Shown: one piece after another, positions 37,273 to 47,001 of the stretch
Position numbering within the stretch: the stretch's first letter is position 1
Layout of the letters: the number at the start of each line of letters is the position of its first letter
Source: an uncultured Pseudomonadales bacterium
GTDB lineage: Bacteria; Pseudomonadota; Gammaproteobacteria; Pseudomonadales; Azotimanducaceae
Length of the DNA: 64,000 bases
Direction: 5' to 3'
NCBI GenBank assembly: GCA_951813515.1
Contig: OX638346.1
Coordinates: 1,419,617-1,483,616, forward strand
Translations under genes and position numbers: made by a program
The notes under the pieces: model-generated
The model's input: the letters and a program-made list of their open reading frames with translations, nothing else
Databases searched by the model: none
Told to the model about the DNA's origin: nothing

Positions 37273-38073
37273 GTGGGCGAGAGACTGAAGGACAAGGTCG
37301 CCGTCATCACCGGGGGCACCAGCGGAATCGGCGAAGCTACAGCGGAACTCTTCGTAGAAGAAAGCGCCACCGTGGTTCTGACGGGCCGCTCCGTGGAGCG
37401 AGGCGAGGCCGTCGCAGAACGGCTGGGAGATCGCGCCACTTTCGTCAACGCGGACGTCATGTTCGAACACGACATCAAGCGGGCGATCGATACCGCCGTA
37501 GCCACCTTCGGCGGTCTCGATATCCTGTTCAACAATGCCGGCGGGCCCACCGAGGGGCCGCTGACCTCGGTGACCGAGGAGGCCATCCAGTACGCCATGC
37601 GGCTGTTGTTTGCCAGCGTCGTGCTGGGGATCAAGCATGCCGTTCCGCACATGGAAAGGCGCGGTGGCGGGTCGATCATCAACAACTCCAGCATCGCCGC
37701 CATCAGGGATCACCAGGGCGACCTCCTGTATTCCGCCGCCAAGGCGGCCGTGACCCACTACTCCAGGCTGGCTGGAACACGATTGGGCCCGAAGGGCATC
37801 CGCGTGAACTGCATATCTCCCGGCGCCGTTGCAACGCCCATCTTCTGGAGACACGTATCGCCGGAACAGCCCTTGAGTCCCGAAGAGACCGAGAAGCGGC
37901 TCCAGCAGGTTCGGGATCGCCTGTCCCGCCATGTGCCCCTGCCGCGCGCCGGTTCAGCGATGGATGTCGCGATGGGCGCGCTCTATCTCGCGAGTGAAGA
38001 GGGTCGCTACGTGAATTGCCACGACCTGGTGATCGACGGAGGGCGCACCAGCATGTTTCACGAACCGTCGTAA
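37273..38073 (+). CDS. Short-chain dehydrogenase/reductase
   Basis: 266 residues, classical SDR. TGGTSGIGEAT gives the TGxxxGxG cofactor motif, NNAGG follows, the catalytic triad is Ser (INNSSIA), Tyr and Lys (YSAAK), and the RVNCISPGAVATPIF loop is present. GRS after the second strand points to NADP rather than NAD, a weak inference. GTG 37273 is preceded by GGAGCCGGAG. It follows pntB by 45 bases in the same direction and could be part of that operon. Substrate unknown. Confidence 0.93.
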   Translation: MGERLKDKVAVITGGTSGIGEATAELFVEESATVVLTGRSVERGEAVAERLGDRATFVNADVMFEHDIKRAIDTAVATFGGLDILFNNAGGPTEGPLTSVTEEAIQYAMRLLFASVVLGIKHAVPHMERRGGGSIINNSSIAAIRDHQGDLLYSAAKAAVTHYSRLAGTRLGPKGIRVNCISPGAVATPIFWRHVSPEQPLSPEETEKRLQQVRDRLSRHVPLPRAGSAMDVAMGALYLASEEGRYVNCHDLVIDGGRTSMFHEPS

Positions 38074-38153
38074 CGCCTTTACATCATGGCCGGCCTGCCT
38101 ATGTGTGGTCCGAAACCTCGATGCAGCGACCGTCGCGGGACACTTCGGTCGGG

Positions 38154-38555
38154 TCAATCCTCCCGACGTCCCAGAACCAGGTCCCGCAAGGTCACCATGC
38201 CCACGGCGTTGCGCGCTTCGTCCACGACCACGGCGCGTGAAAGGCCATGGCGCGTGAGCAGCCGCACGGCGTAGCGCACAAGCATGCCGGGGGGCAGCGT
38301 CACCACCGGCTTCGTCATCACTTCGTAGACGCTGACGCGCTCCGGCGCGCGGTTCTTGCCTATCACTTCCTTCGCGATGTCCGCCACTTCCACCAGGCCC
38401 ACTTCGTCATCCGCGTCACGTCGCTCCACCACGAGCGAACTGACGCGATGTTCTCTCATCATCTGCACGGCTTCGCTGACCGTGGCCAGGCCATCGATGC
38501 TGTAAAGGTCGGTGATCATGGCACCTTCGACCCGGGTTTCGCGCTTCTCGCTCAT
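38154..38555 (-). CDS. CBS-domain protein
   Basis: 133 residues made of two CBS motifs (about 12-65 and 70-128; VSEAVQMMREHRVSSLVVE and YAVRLLTRHGLSRAVVVDEARNAVGMVTLRDLV), a Bateman module that usually binds adenine nucleotides. It is the last gene of a four-gene operon with a PII-like protein and two DUF1538 membrane proteins; its ATG overlaps the PII-like stop (ATGA). An energy-sensing regulator of the transporter is the likely role. Confidence 0.9.
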   Translation of the reverse strand: MSEKRETRVEGAMITDLYSIDGLATVSEAVQMMREHRVSSLVVERRDADDEVGLVEVADIAKEVIGKNRAPERVSVYEVMTKPVVTLPPGMLVRYAVRLLTRHGLSRAVVVDEARNAVGMVTLRDLVLGRRED

Positions 38556-38902
38556 AGTTCCTCTTCCAATTCTTCGCGCATTACGGACAGTTGCGAGGAC
38601 AGTCCTACCGCGTCCTCGGTGGCGATCTGAAAAGCGACACCCGCGCCCGGCTCCTCGTCGAAGCGCCCCGCGCTACGTATCCGCTCAAGGATATCTCGCG
38701 TGCGCGTTTCAACCACCAGGAACAACACGACGTTCCCGGGCGCAGTGAGGTCGAGGCCAAGGAAGGAGTGTTTCGGCGCGAGCCCCTCCCCGCGCACGCT
38801 GGTGATGATCGTAACCCCGGTGGCGCCACCGTCACGGGCAGCCTCGACCACCTTGTCGGTCTTGTCGTCGCTTACGAGCGCGACGATCAACTTCATTCTC
38901 AT
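38552..38902 (-). CDS. PII-like signalling protein
   Basis: 116 residues from ATG 38902 ([34 protein letters not shown]). The fold pattern beta-alpha-beta, GLAPKHSFLGLDLTAPGNVVLFLV, then an ERIRSAGRFDEEPGAGVAFQI segment corresponds to a PII-type ferredoxin-like domain without the classical uridylylated T-loop Tyr. PII-like genes of this sort accompany DUF1538 proteins. Start overlaps the upstream membrane gene, stop overlaps the CBS gene, so all are translationally coupled. Ligand unknown. Confidence 0.85.
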   Translation of the reverse strand: MRMKLIVALVSDDKTDKVVEAARDGGATGVTIITSVRGEGLAPKHSFLGLDLTAPGNVVLFLVVETRTRDILERIRSAGRFDEEPGAGVAFQIATEDAVGLSSQLSVMREELEEEL

Positions 38903-39717
38903 GGCTTCAATTCCTCCTTTGGCATGCCTCGTCGGCGTCGTCTCATATTGCGCCTGCCCCTCACCCAGTCGGCGACCGTCGCATATCCGAGTACGGACAT
39001 GATGGGGAAGACGCTCGCGAAAGCAATCAGTCCGAATCCGTCGATCAGCGGGTTGCGTCCCGGTACGCTGGCCGCGAGGCCGAGGCCGAGCGCGGCCACG
39101 ACGGGTACCGTGACCGTGGATGTCGTCACGCCGCCGCTGTCGTAGGCGAGCGGAATGATGGTCTCGCTGGCGCGGAAGGTCTGCGCGATTACCACCACGT
39201 AGGCGGCGATGATGTACCACGGCAGCGGCGTCCCGGTGACGATGCGGAAGCAGCCGAGGGATACGCCGGCGGCGACGCCGATGGCCACCGCGATGCGCAG
39301 CCCCCAGGCGCTGACCGCCCCACCGGATACCTGTTCCGCCTTCAGCGCCACGGCGATTAGCGGCGGCTCCGCCACGGTCGTCGCGAAGCCGATAGCAGCG
39401 GCGAAGACGTACACGAGGGCGTAGTCGCGCCAATCCACGCCCGCATCGGGGGACGCGTCGCCGACGCTCGCCTCGGTCAACTGGCGCGCCATCGTCTCGC
39501 CGATGGGAAAGAGCGCCTGCTCAAGGCCGATCAGGAACAGGGCCAGGCCGAGCAGCACGCAGACAAAACCGGTGACGATGCCGCGCAGGTTCGGCGGGCG
39601 CTGCCTCAGCACCACGAGTTGGAAGGTGACGAGAATGGCGACGATCGGCGCCACGTCGAACACGGTGCCGGCCACCGTGGTGAGGAAGTTCATTGCGAAG
39701 TCGGCGGCGGCGCTCAC
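38899..39717 (-). CDS. DUF1538 membrane protein (second of pair)
   Basis: 272 residues from GTG 39717, which overlaps the stop of its upstream paralogue (GTGA). About seven hydrophobic segments; [40 protein letters not shown] and [20 protein letters not shown] are repeated with small changes in the upstream gene. A two-gene DUF1538 system from Halomonas (UmpAB) was, as I recall, shown to be a Na+(Li+,K+)/H+ antiporter, so a heteromeric cation/proton antiporter is the best guess. Basic tail [13 protein letters not shown]. Confidence 0.88.
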   Translation of the reverse strand: MSAAADFAMNFLTTVAGTVFDVAPIVAILVTFQLVVLRQRPPNLRGIVTGFVCVLLGLALFLIGLEQALFPIGETMARQLTEASVGDASPDAGVDWRDYALVYVFAAAIGFATTVAEPPLIAVALKAEQVSGGAVSAWGLRIAVAIGVAAGVSLGCFRIVTGTPLPWYIIAAYVVVIAQTFRASETIIPLAYDSGGVTTSTVTVPVVAALGLGLAASVPGRNPLIDGFGLIAFASVFPIMSVLGYATVADWVRGRRNMRRRRRGMPKEELKP

Positions 39718-40445
39718 GCGATCAGGCCGAAGGTGAGCACGAAGATCATCGGGTTCAGGCACGCGAAGGCAATCAGGCCGAAGCCGTCGGTCATCGGATT
39801 GCGGCCCTTGATGGCGTTGGCGAGGCCGACGCCGAGTGCGGTGACCAGGGGCACGGTGATCGTGCTGGTGGCCACTCCGCCCGCGTCGTAGGCGATGCCG
39901 ATGATCTCGTCCGGCGCGAAAGCGGTCAGGGCGGTGACGATCACATAGCCGCCGATGATGAGGCGGTGGATCGGCCAGCCCTTGAGGATGCGCAACACGC
40001 CCAGCACGATGGCCACACCGACGGAAAACGCCACCACCATCCGCAGATTGAAGGCGTACGCGTCCTGCGCCGCTGCTTCAGACGCTATGGCGCCCGCCTT
40101 GGCGGCAACCTCGGCCGCTTCCGCAGCAATCGCGATCAGCGCCGGCTCGGCCACCGTCGTACCGAACCCCAGGCAAAACGCGAACGCCAGGAGGGCGGCC
40201 GTGCTGCCCTTGCGCGCGAAGGCCTGCGCAATCGCTTCGCCAAGCGGAAACAGACCGCTCTCCAACCCCTGGATGAAGAGCGTGAGCCCCGCGACGACGC
40301 AAATCAGGCCGACGATGACGTTGGCGAGATCGGGAAACGGCTGCTGCAGGACGACGATCTGGAAGAACGCGATGACCGCGATGATGGGTGCCAGGTCGCG
40401 CAGGGCGTCGCTGGCTCGTCGCCACACCAGGAGCAGGATGTTCAT
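39714..40445 (-). CDS. DUF1538 membrane protein (first of pair)
   Basis: 243 residues, paralogue of the next gene. Matching segments are [40 protein letters not shown] and [20 protein letters not shown]. An Ala/Glu-rich insert ([19 protein letters not shown]) lies after the first TVAEP motif. It leads the DUF1538-DUF1538-PII-CBS operon. Probably half of a heteromeric cation/proton antiporter; see the partner for the basis. Confidence 0.88.
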   Translation of the reverse strand: MNILLLVWRRASDALRDLAPIIAVIAFFQIVVLQQPFPDLANVIVGLICVVAGLTLFIQGLESGLFPLGEAIAQAFARKGSTAALLAFAFCLGFGTTVAEPALIAIAAEAAEVAAKAGAIASEAAAQDAYAFNLRMVVAFSVGVAIVLGVLRILKGWPIHRLIIGGYVIVTALTAFAPDEIIGIAYDAGGVATSTITVPLVTALGVGLANAIKGRNPMTDGFGLIAFACLNPMIFVLTFGLIA

Positions 40446-40615
40446 CGCGACGCTTCACCCATCGGCGCGCCGAGTATAGCCGCGGTCTTTTGCCGAAAGA
40501 TGACATTTCGCCGATTCGCGGGATCGCCCTCTGCAGTTCGCCTACCCGCGACTTCCTTAAGGCACGCGACTTGTCGCATCATCGGCGACCACTCCAGGCA
40601 ACGGGAGGAGGCGTC

Positions 40616-41578
40616 ATGTCCCTCGGAATCAAGCCCTTCGAACACGGCCTGCATGATCTCGGGACCGGTGGCTATGCGTGGCTGCAACCCGATGGTGGCT
40701 GGGGCTGGAGCAACGCCGGGCTGATCGTTTCCCAAGGCGAAGCACTGCTCGTCGACACCCTGTTCGATGTCCGGCTGACGCATGAAATGCTGGATGTCAT
40801 GCGCGCAGCCGAGTCTGCCGCGGCCCATATAGACACCCTCGTCAACACGCACGCCAATGGCGATCACTGCAATGGCAACGAACTCGTGGCAGACGCCGAG
40901 ATCATCTCTTCCAGGGCGACCGCAGAGGAGCTTGCCCAGGAATCCCCCGAGCGTCTCGCCCAGATGATGCGGCTCGCGCCGGGCATGGGAGAAGTCGGCG
41001 AGTTCCTGCAATACTGCTTCGGCGACTTCGACTTCGAGAACATCTCGCAGACGCTGCCGACCCGTACCTTCGAGGACACGCTGCAGATCGCCTGTGGCGA
41101 CAAGGACATCGTGTTGAAGCAGGTAGGGCCCTGCCATACGCGGGGCGACATTCTGGTCCATGTCCCGGCGGACAAGCTGATGTTCACTGGGGACATCCTG
41201 TTCGTCGAGGGCCACCCGATTCTCTGGGCCGGGCCCGTCGGCAACTGGATCGACGCTTGCGACTACATCCTTGGCATCGATCTTGAGACCGTCGTTCCCG
41301 GACATGGCCCCATCACGGACCATCGCGGAGTCCGCGCCGTGCGCGACTATCTCGTCTACGTGCGCGACGAGGCGCGGAAACGGTTCGACGCCGGCTTGAC
41401 GGTCTACGATGCCGCCATGGACATCTCCATGACGGACTACGATGCGTGGGGTGATGGCGAACGCATCGTCGTCAACGTCGCAACGCTATATCGCGAGTTC
41501 GGATACGCGACCCCCATCGTGGAGCCGGCGGAGCTGTTCGCCCTGATGGCGAAAATCCACAAGGCGCGGCGCCGGTAG
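40616..41578 (+). CDS. Metallo-beta-lactamase-fold hydrolase
   Basis: 320 residues from ATG 40616, behind GGGAGGAGG. Metal ligands are readable: THANGDHCNGN (HxNGDH variant of HxHxDH), CHTRGDILV with the next His, FTGDILF with the bridging Asp, and VVPGHGP. The HxN replacement of the second His is also seen in alkyl/aryl sulfatase-type and related family members. No signal peptide. The C-terminal 90 residues are helical. Substrate unknown. It converges on the deiodinase-like gene. Confidence 0.88.
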   Translation: MSLGIKPFEHGLHDLGTGGYAWLQPDGGWGWSNAGLIVSQGEALLVDTLFDVRLTHEMLDVMRAAESAAAHIDTLVNTHANGDHCNGNELVADAEIISSRATAEELAQESPERLAQMMRLAPGMGEVGEFLQYCFGDFDFENISQTLPTRTFEDTLQIACGDKDIVLKQVGPCHTRGDILVHVPADKLMFTGDILFVEGHPILWAGPVGNWIDACDYILGIDLETVVPGHGPITDHRGVRAVRDYLVYVRDEARKRFDAGLTVYDAAMDISMTDYDAWGDGERIVVNVATLYREFGYATPIVEPAELFALMAKIHKARRR

Positions 41579-41586
41579 CGCCCGGT

Positions 41587-42261
41587 TCACACGAACGTCG
41601 CAAGCTCCCCCAATGCATACCGTTCCAGCACCGGAACCCGGGAATCCGGCGCCGGATAGCCGGCAACCAGCAGGAGATAGGGGCGTTCATCGCGCGGGCG
41701 GTCGAGTAGCGCATTCAGGAAACGCATGGGGCTCGGCGTGTGCGTCAGCGTCGCCAGTCCCGCATTGTGCAGCGCGCCGATCAGCAGTCCGGTCGCGATG
41801 CCCACCGACTCGGACGTGTAGTAGTTCTTCAGGCGCTTCCCCTCCTCCTCTTCGCCCGCCGGGACGAACGTGAATCGGCGCAGGAACACGGCGATCAGCA
41901 CCGGCGCCGTGGTGAGAAACGGCTTGCTGGCATCGGTTCCGAGGGGAGCAAGCGCGTCGAGCCACTCCTTCGTCGCGCGACGGCCATAGAACTCCCGCTC
42001 CTCGTGCTCGGCCGCTTCGCGGATGGCGGCTTTCTTCCCGGGATCCGTCACAACCACGAAGTGCCAGGGCTGACGGTGGGCGCCGCTCGGGGCGCTTCCG
42101 GCGGTCAGCAGCGCATGTTCGATGACATCGCCGGGGATTTCGCGGTCAGAAAAGTCGCGCACCGTGCGGCGGCGGCACATGAGCGCGTAGAACTCTTCGG
42201 CCCTGGCTTTCATCTCGGCCACGGGGCGCTCCTCGAACGCGAGCGGCATGAATCCTTTCAC
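41587..42261 (-). CDS. Nitroreductase-fold flavoprotein resembling iodotyrosine deiodinase
   Basis: 224 residues, FMN-binding nitroreductase superfamily. RRRTVRDFSDREIP and SAPSGAHRQPWHFVVV bind FMN. EHEEREFYGRRATKEWLDAL with Glu, Tyr and Lys in order, GTDASKPF, and LTHTPSPMRFLNALLDRPRDERPYLLLVAGYPA match the iodotyrosine deiodinase branch, whose Glu-Tyr-Lys lid contacts the substrate zwitterion. Bacterial homologues of this branch dehalogenate halotyrosines in vitro. Reductive dehalogenation is inferred; a generic nitroreductase is the alternative. It lies next to parA and is transcribed in the same direction, 70 bases downstream of... no: parA ends before it on the minus strand, so it follows parA. 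Confidence 0.85.
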   Translation of the reverse strand: MKGFMPLAFEERPVAEMKARAEEFYALMCRRRTVRDFSDREIPGDVIEHALLTAGSAPSGAHRQPWHFVVVTDPGKKAAIREAAEHEEREFYGRRATKEWLDALAPLGTDASKPFLTTAPVLIAVFLRRFTFVPAGEEEEGKRLKNYYTSESVGIATGLLIGALHNAGLATLTHTPSPMRFLNALLDRPRDERPYLLLVAGYPAPDSRVPVLERYALGELATFV

Positions 42262-42332
42262 GGGACGGCTCCGGGCTATGACGGCTGCACGATTGTAGTT
42301 CTTCGAACCCGGTTGGTCCGAAACGGAAAACG

Positions 42333-43097
42333 CTACGGGGTCGACCGTTTGGCGGCGATTTCTTCCGCGAGCGCCATGTAGGCCGTGGCCCCCGTCGAGC
42401 GCCGGTCATAGAAGATCGCGGGCAGGCCGTGGCTCGGCGCCTCGGCGAGCCGCACGTTGCGCGGGATCACGGTGCGGAACACCTGGTCGCCGAAGTGGTC
42501 GATCAACTGGCGCGACACTTCGACCGTGAGGCGAACGCGGGGGTCGTACATCGTCCGCAGCACCCCTTCGATCGCGAGCCCCGGATTGCCGCGCGCGCGG
42601 GCGCCTTCCAGGGTGTCGAGCAATGCGACCAGGCCTTCGAGGGCATAGTACTCGCACTGCGTCGGAATCAGCACGCCGTCCGCCGCCATCAGCGCGTTCA
42701 ACGTCAGGACGTTGAGGGCGGGCGGACAGTCGATGACGACATAGTCGAACCAGCAGTTTGCCGGCGCCAGGCATTCGCGCAGACGCCCGACGCGGTCCTC
42801 TACGGCCAACAGTTCGACTTCCGCCGCGGTCAGGTCCGCGTTTGAGGGCGCGAGGGCAATCCCGGCTACGCATTCGAGCGCAATGTCTTCCAGCGCCGCC
42901 TCGCCCACAAGCCATTCGCAGGTCGATTTCTCCAGCGCCCCCTTGTCGATTCCGCAGCCTATGGTCGCGTTTCCCTGCGGGTCGAGATCGATCAGCAGCA
43001 TGCGCGCCCCGGTCAGCGCGAGGGACGCCGACAGGTTGACGCTGGTCGTGGTCTTGCCGACCCCGCCCTTCTGGTTCGCAACCGCTATGACGTGCAT
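42333..43097 (-). CDS. parA: Chromosome-partitioning ATPase ParA
   Basis: 254 residues from ATG 43097. Deviant Walker A KGGVGKTT is at residues 10-17, then LLIDLDPQGNAT, VVIDCPPALNVLTLNAL and TQCEYYALEGL. It binds DNA as an ATP dimer and is stimulated by ParB. Its start overlaps the rsmG stop by 13 bases. parB should follow directly but is missing here; the next genes on this strand are the deiodinase-like gene and the DUF1538 operon, and parB is at 23068-23919. Confidence 0.96.
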   Translation of the reverse strand: MHVIAVANQKGGVGKTTTSVNLSASLALTGARMLLIDLDPQGNATIGCGIDKGALEKSTCEWLVGEAALEDIALECVAGIALAPSNADLTAAEVELLAVEDRVGRLRECLAPANCWFDYVVIDCPPALNVLTLNALMAADGVLIPTQCEYYALEGLVALLDTLEGARARGNPGLAIEGVLRTMYDPRVRLTVEVSRQLIDHFGDQVFRTVIPRNVRLAEAPSHGLPAIFYDRRSTGATAYMALAEEIAAKRSTP

Positions 43098-43672
43098 GCG
43101 TCGTCCAGGCGCTGAACTGCCGTAATGTGCCGCTGCGGTTTGCCGTCGCCCACGACAACCGCTTCGGCGCGTCGAATCCGCCCCCCGGCGAAAGCGAGGC
43201 CTGCCAGGGAAGACGAAGACTGCAACAATGCGCATCCCCCGGGTCGCAGGAGGTGCCGCGTCATCTCCCAGGCCTGCATTGGCTTCGCCACCGCGCGGGC
43301 GGTTACGGTGTCATACGGCGAGTCCGGATTGAAGTCCCGGGCATCCTCCAGCACCACCTCTGCATTTTCGATCGCGAGTTCGATCAACGCCTGCCGCAAG
43401 AACCGCGCCTTCTTTTCGCTGCGCTCCACCAATGTCACCCACCACTGCGGCCCAGCGATCGCGAGCGGGATGCCCGGGAACCCGGCGCCGGCGCCCACAT
43501 CCGCGAGCCGCGCACCTTCGATCCACGGCACGAGGGACAGGCTGTCCGCGATATGGCGCGTTTCGAGGCGGTCCGCATCCCGCCGGCTGACGAGGCTATA
43601 GGCGCGGTTCCAGCGCTGGACGAGCTCGCTGAACGCATCGAGACGCATTCGAGCGCGCGGTTCGAGATTCAC
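43085..43672 (-). CDS. rsmG: 16S rRNA (guanine-527 N7) methyltransferase
   Basis: 195 residues; SAM-dependent methylation of 16S r[15 protein letters not shown] near the N-terminus, the SAM-binding loop [18 protein letters not shown], and [15 protein letters not shown] are family hallmarks. Overlaps mnmG by 4 bases upstream and parA by 13 bases downstream. Confidence 0.96.
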   Translation of the reverse strand: MNLEPRARMRLDAFSELVQRWNRAYSLVSRRDADRLETRHIADSLSLVPWIEGARLADVGAGAGFPGIPLAIAGPQWWVTLVERSEKKARFLRQALIELAIENAEVVLEDARDFNPDSPYDTVTARAVAKPMQAWEMTRHLLRPGGCALLQSSSSLAGLAFAGGRIRRAEAVVVGDGKPQRHITAVQRLDDACTS

Positions 43673-45615
43673 GCCGTCCGACGCGCTGCGCGCTCCCCGA
43701 TCGGTTCGGACTCTGCTCCGGCCGGGGCAGACCCGTCAGGCCGCCCCGCAAGCCGCTTCGCGTGGATCAGGAGCAGGGACAGGGCCGCTGGCGTGATCCC
43801 GGGGATCCGGGATGCCCGCGCGAGTGTCGCCGGCCTCGCCAGCGAGAGCTTTTCCTTCAGTTCGTTGGACAGCCCTTCGATGCACCCGTAGTCGAGCCCG
43901 GCAGGCAGAACGACGCTCTCCTGTGCCCTTACCTTCGCGATCTCTCTATCCTGGCGCTTGATGTAGCCATCGTACTTCGCCTGGATCTCCGCCTGCTCGA
44001 GGGCCAACGCGGGGATGTCCGCATCCACGGCATGGACGGCCACGAGGTCCGCCGCAGTGACTGCGGGACGCTTGAGATAATCGAGAAGATTCGTTTCCTT
44101 CGCGACGGCTTCTCCGCATCGGGCTTCCAGCCGCAGACAGAGTTCGCCGCCCGGCGCCAGGGGGGTGGCCCTCAGGGCGGCATTGGCCCGGCCGATCGCG
44201 TCGCGCTTCGCTTCGAACCTGCGCCAGCGGTCAGCGTCCACCAGGCCGAACTCCCTCACAACCGGCGTCAATCGGAGATCCGCGTTGTCCTGGCGCAGTC
44301 GCAGCCGATACTCCGCGCGACTGCTGAACATGCGGTATGGCTCGTTCGTGCCGAGGGTGACAAGGTCGTCAACGAGGACGCCAAGGTACGCCTCGTGCCT
44401 CTGGGGCGTCCACGGATCGCTGCCCGCCACTTTGCGCGCGGCGTTCAGCCCGGCCAGCAACCCTTGGGCCGCCGCTTCCTCGTAGCCCGTGGTGCCGTTG
44501 ATCTGGCCGGCGAAATACAGCCCCGAAACCGCCTTCGTCTCAAGCGAAGGCTCGAGCCCGCGCGGGTCGAAGAAGTCGTACTCGATGGCGTAGCCGGGCC
44601 GGGTGATCCGCGCCTGTCCGAAGCCCTCGATGCTTCGCACCAGCGCGAACTGCACTTCGAAAGGCAGGCTGGTGGATATGCCGTTGGGATAGAGCTCGTG
44701 CGTGTCGAGGCCTTCCGGCTCGACGAAGATCTGGTGCGAGCTTCGGTCGGCGAACCGCACCACCTTGTCCTCGATGGACGGGCAATACCGAGGTCCGACA
44801 CCCTCGATTTCCCCGGCGTACATGGGCGAGCGGTCGAGTCCGCTGCGGATGATCCGGTGCGTCTTAGCGTTCGTGGCGGCGATGTGACACGCCACTTGTC
44901 GCGGATGCTCGCTCCCATCCGAGATGAAAGACATCGTCGGGCAGGGCTCGTCTCCCCACTGCGGTTGCATGCGGGCGAAGTCAACGGTGTCGCCGGCGAT
45001 CCGCGGCGGGGTACCAGTCTTGAGCCTGTCCACGGCGAACGGCAGGGCGCGCAAGCGGGCAGCGAGGGCGTTCGAGGCAGGATCTCCGGCGCGCCCGCCA
45101 GCGTGACTCTCAAGGCCGATATGGATGCGTCCACCAAGAAACGTTCCTGTCGTCAGCACGACTGCGGGCGCGGAGAACGCGAGGCCCATCGCCGTGAGAA
45201 CGCCCTCGACACGGCCCTTTCGGATATCGATGTCGACGACCGACTGCTGGAATATGGCGAGATTCTCCTGCGCCTCCAGCATCCCGCGAATCGCATTGCG
45301 GTAGAGGGTGCGGTCCGCCTGGGCGCGCGTCGCCCTCACCGCTGGTCCCTTGCTCGCATTGAGCGTACGGAACTGGATTCCGGCAGCGTCCGTCGCGAGC
45401 GCCATCGCGCCGCCCATCGCATCGATCTCTCTCACCAGGTGGCTCTTGCCGATGCCGCCTATCGCGGGATTGCAGGACATCTGCCCAAGGGTCTCGATGC
45501 TCTGGGTCAATAACAGCGTGCGGGCACCTGTCCTCGCGGCCGCGAGCGCGGCCTCGGTCCCGGCGTGTCCGCCGCCGACAACGATGACGTCGTAGGTTTC
45601 GCTATGGAGTGTCAT
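43669..45615 (-). CDS. mnmG: tRNA uridine-5-carboxymethylaminomethyl modification enzyme
   Basis: 648 residues; FAD enzyme that with MnmE modifies U34 of some tRNAs. FAD motif [78 protein letters not shown] and C-terminal [17 protein letters not shown] are all present. The tail of about 20 residues after IHAKRL is longer than in E. coli and low in complexity. It lies 29 bases after mnmE. Confidence 0.97.
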   Translation of the reverse strand: MTLHSETYDVIVVGGGHAGTEAALAAARTGARTLLLTQSIETLGQMSCNPAIGGIGKSHLVREIDAMGGAMALATDAAGIQFRTLNASKGPAVRATRAQADRTLYRNAIRGMLEAQENLAIFQQSVVDIDIRKGRVEGVLTAMGLAFSAPAVVLTTGTFLGGRIHIGLESHAGGRAGDPASNALAARLRALPFAVDRLKTGTPPRIAGDTVDFARMQPQWGDEPCPTMSFISDGSEHPRQVACHIAATNAKTHRIIRSGLDRSPMYAGEIEGVGPRYCPSIEDKVVRFADRSSHQIFVEPEGLDTHELYPNGISTSLPFEVQFALVRSIEGFGQARITRPGYAIEYDFFDPRGLEPSLETKAVSGLYFAGQINGTTGYEEAAAQGLLAGLNAARKVAGSDPWTPQRHEAYLGVLVDDLVTLGTNEPYRMFSSRAEYRLRLRQDNADLRLTPVVREFGLVDADRWRRFEAKRDAIGRANAALRATPLAPGGELCLRLEARCGEAVAKETNLLDYLKRPAVTAADLVAVHAVDADIPALALEQAEIQAKYDGYIKRQDREIAKVRAQESVVLPAGLDYGCIEGLSNELKEKLSLARPATLARASRIPGITPAALSLLLIHAKRLAGRPDGSAPAGAESEPIGERAARRTA

Positions 45616-45644
45616 GGGTGCCTGTCCACTGCCAGCATGTAAGC

Positions 45645-46985
45645 TTATTTCCCTATGCAGAAGCTGGCAAAGATTTCCCCCAGGAGGTCGTCGGGCGAAA
45701 CGCGTCCGACGATGAGCCCGAGGTGTTCGTGGGCCTCTCGCAGGTCCTCGGCGACCAGCTCGCCCTGATTGGCCCCGAGGCGCTCTGCCGCTGCGGCCAG
45801 CGCCTCGCCGGCACTTGCAAGCGCATCGAGATGCCGCGCCCGCGCCGTGAACATCCCTTCGCCCGCCCGGTATCCGGCCGCATGCTGAATTTCCTTCGCA
45901 AGAGCATCGATACCGTCCCCGGTCAGCGCCGAGATGCGCACGACGCCCGGCGAGAGGCGACCGGTCGTCCGTCCGCTCAAGTCCGCCTTGTTCCTGGCTA
46001 CGATCGTTGTAGCGGTCGCGTCGGTCATCCCGCGGGCCCGCGGTTTCTCCCCAATGTCCCCCGAAGTATCCCGGTCGTCCACCACCCAGAGGATGACATC
46101 CGCCATTGCCATCGCGCGACGCGCTCGATTGACGCCCTCTGTCTCCACGGCATCGCCTGTTTCCCGCAGGCCCGCGGTGTCGACCACGCGCACGGGCATG
46201 CCGTCGAGGTCGAAGTCAGCATCCAGCGTATCCCGCGTCGTTCCAGGCACGTTCGTGACAATGGCGCGGTCCTCTCCGGAAAGCCGGTTCAGCAGACTCG
46301 ACTTTCCGACGTTCGGCGCGCCCGCGATAACGACGTTCAGGCCGTCCTGCAAAAGCGCCCCCTGGCGTGCGTCGGCGCGCAAGGCCGAGAGGTGGTTTCG
46401 CACCGCTTCGAGCCTTTCTCCGACATCCGACTCGGAAAGGAAGTCGATCTCCTCGTCCGGAAAGTCGATCGCGCCCTCACAGAAGACGCGCAGCTCGAGA
46501 AGCTCACGCTCGATCCCATGCACGCGCTTCGAGAACGCGCCCGACAGGGACCGCAGCGCGCCCCTGGCCGCCTGGCGCGTGGCGCTGTTGACGAGGTCGA
46601 GCACCGCCTCCGCCTGCGCCAGGTCCATCTTGCCGTTGACGAATGCCCGCTGCGTGAACTCTCCCGGTTCCGCACGCCGTGCGCCGAGCGACAGCACCCG
46701 TTCAAGCAGCATGTCGAGCACCACGGGGCCGCCATGTCCCTGCAGTTCCAGCACGTCCTCGCCGGTCAATGACTGCGGCTCTTCGAACCGGATCGCTATG
46801 CCGCGGTCAAGCGCCTCGCCGTCGGCGTCCTGAAAATCACAATAGACCGCGCTGCGAGGCGTGAGCTTCCCGCCGGTCAAGGCCTGCGCGATTTCCCGAG
46901 CCAGGGGACCGGACACGCGCACGATGCCCACGCCGCCCCGCCCCGGGGCTGTTGCGACCGCAGCTATGGTGTCGACAGTCGGCAT
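45645..46985 (-). CDS. mnmE: tRNA modification GTPase
   Basis: 446 residues from ATG 46985 ([26 protein letters not shown], aligning with the E. coli start); a GTG at 46997 would add four residues. G-domain motifs are [22 protein letters not shown] and NKAD. The C-terminal CIGK gives the catalytic/zinc cysteine. Works with MnmG, encoded directly downstream. Confidence 0.97.
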   Translation of the reverse strand: MPTVDTIAAVATAPGRGGVGIVRVSGPLAREIAQALTGGKLTPRSAVYCDFQDADGEALDRGIAIRFEEPQSLTGEDVLELQGHGGPVVLDMLLERVLSLGARRAEPGEFTQRAFVNGKMDLAQAEAVLDLVNSATRQAARGALRSLSGAFSKRVHGIERELLELRVFCEGAIDFPDEEIDFLSESDVGERLEAVRNHLSALRADARQGALLQDGLNVVIAGAPNVGKSSLLNRLSGEDRAIVTNVPGTTRDTLDADFDLDGMPVRVVDTAGLRETGDAVETEGVNRARRAMAMADVILWVVDDRDTSGDIGEKPRARGMTDATATTIVARNKADLSGRTTGRLSPGVVRISALTGDGIDALAKEIQHAAGYRAGEGMFTARARHLDALASAGEALAAAAERLGANQGELVAEDLREAHEHLGLIVGRVSPDDLLGEIFASFCIGK

Positions 46986-47001
46986 GGCGCACGCCACACG
47001 G

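Noticed and set aside
43762..45513. 583-codon plus-strand open frame
   Set aside because: Antisense to mnmG.
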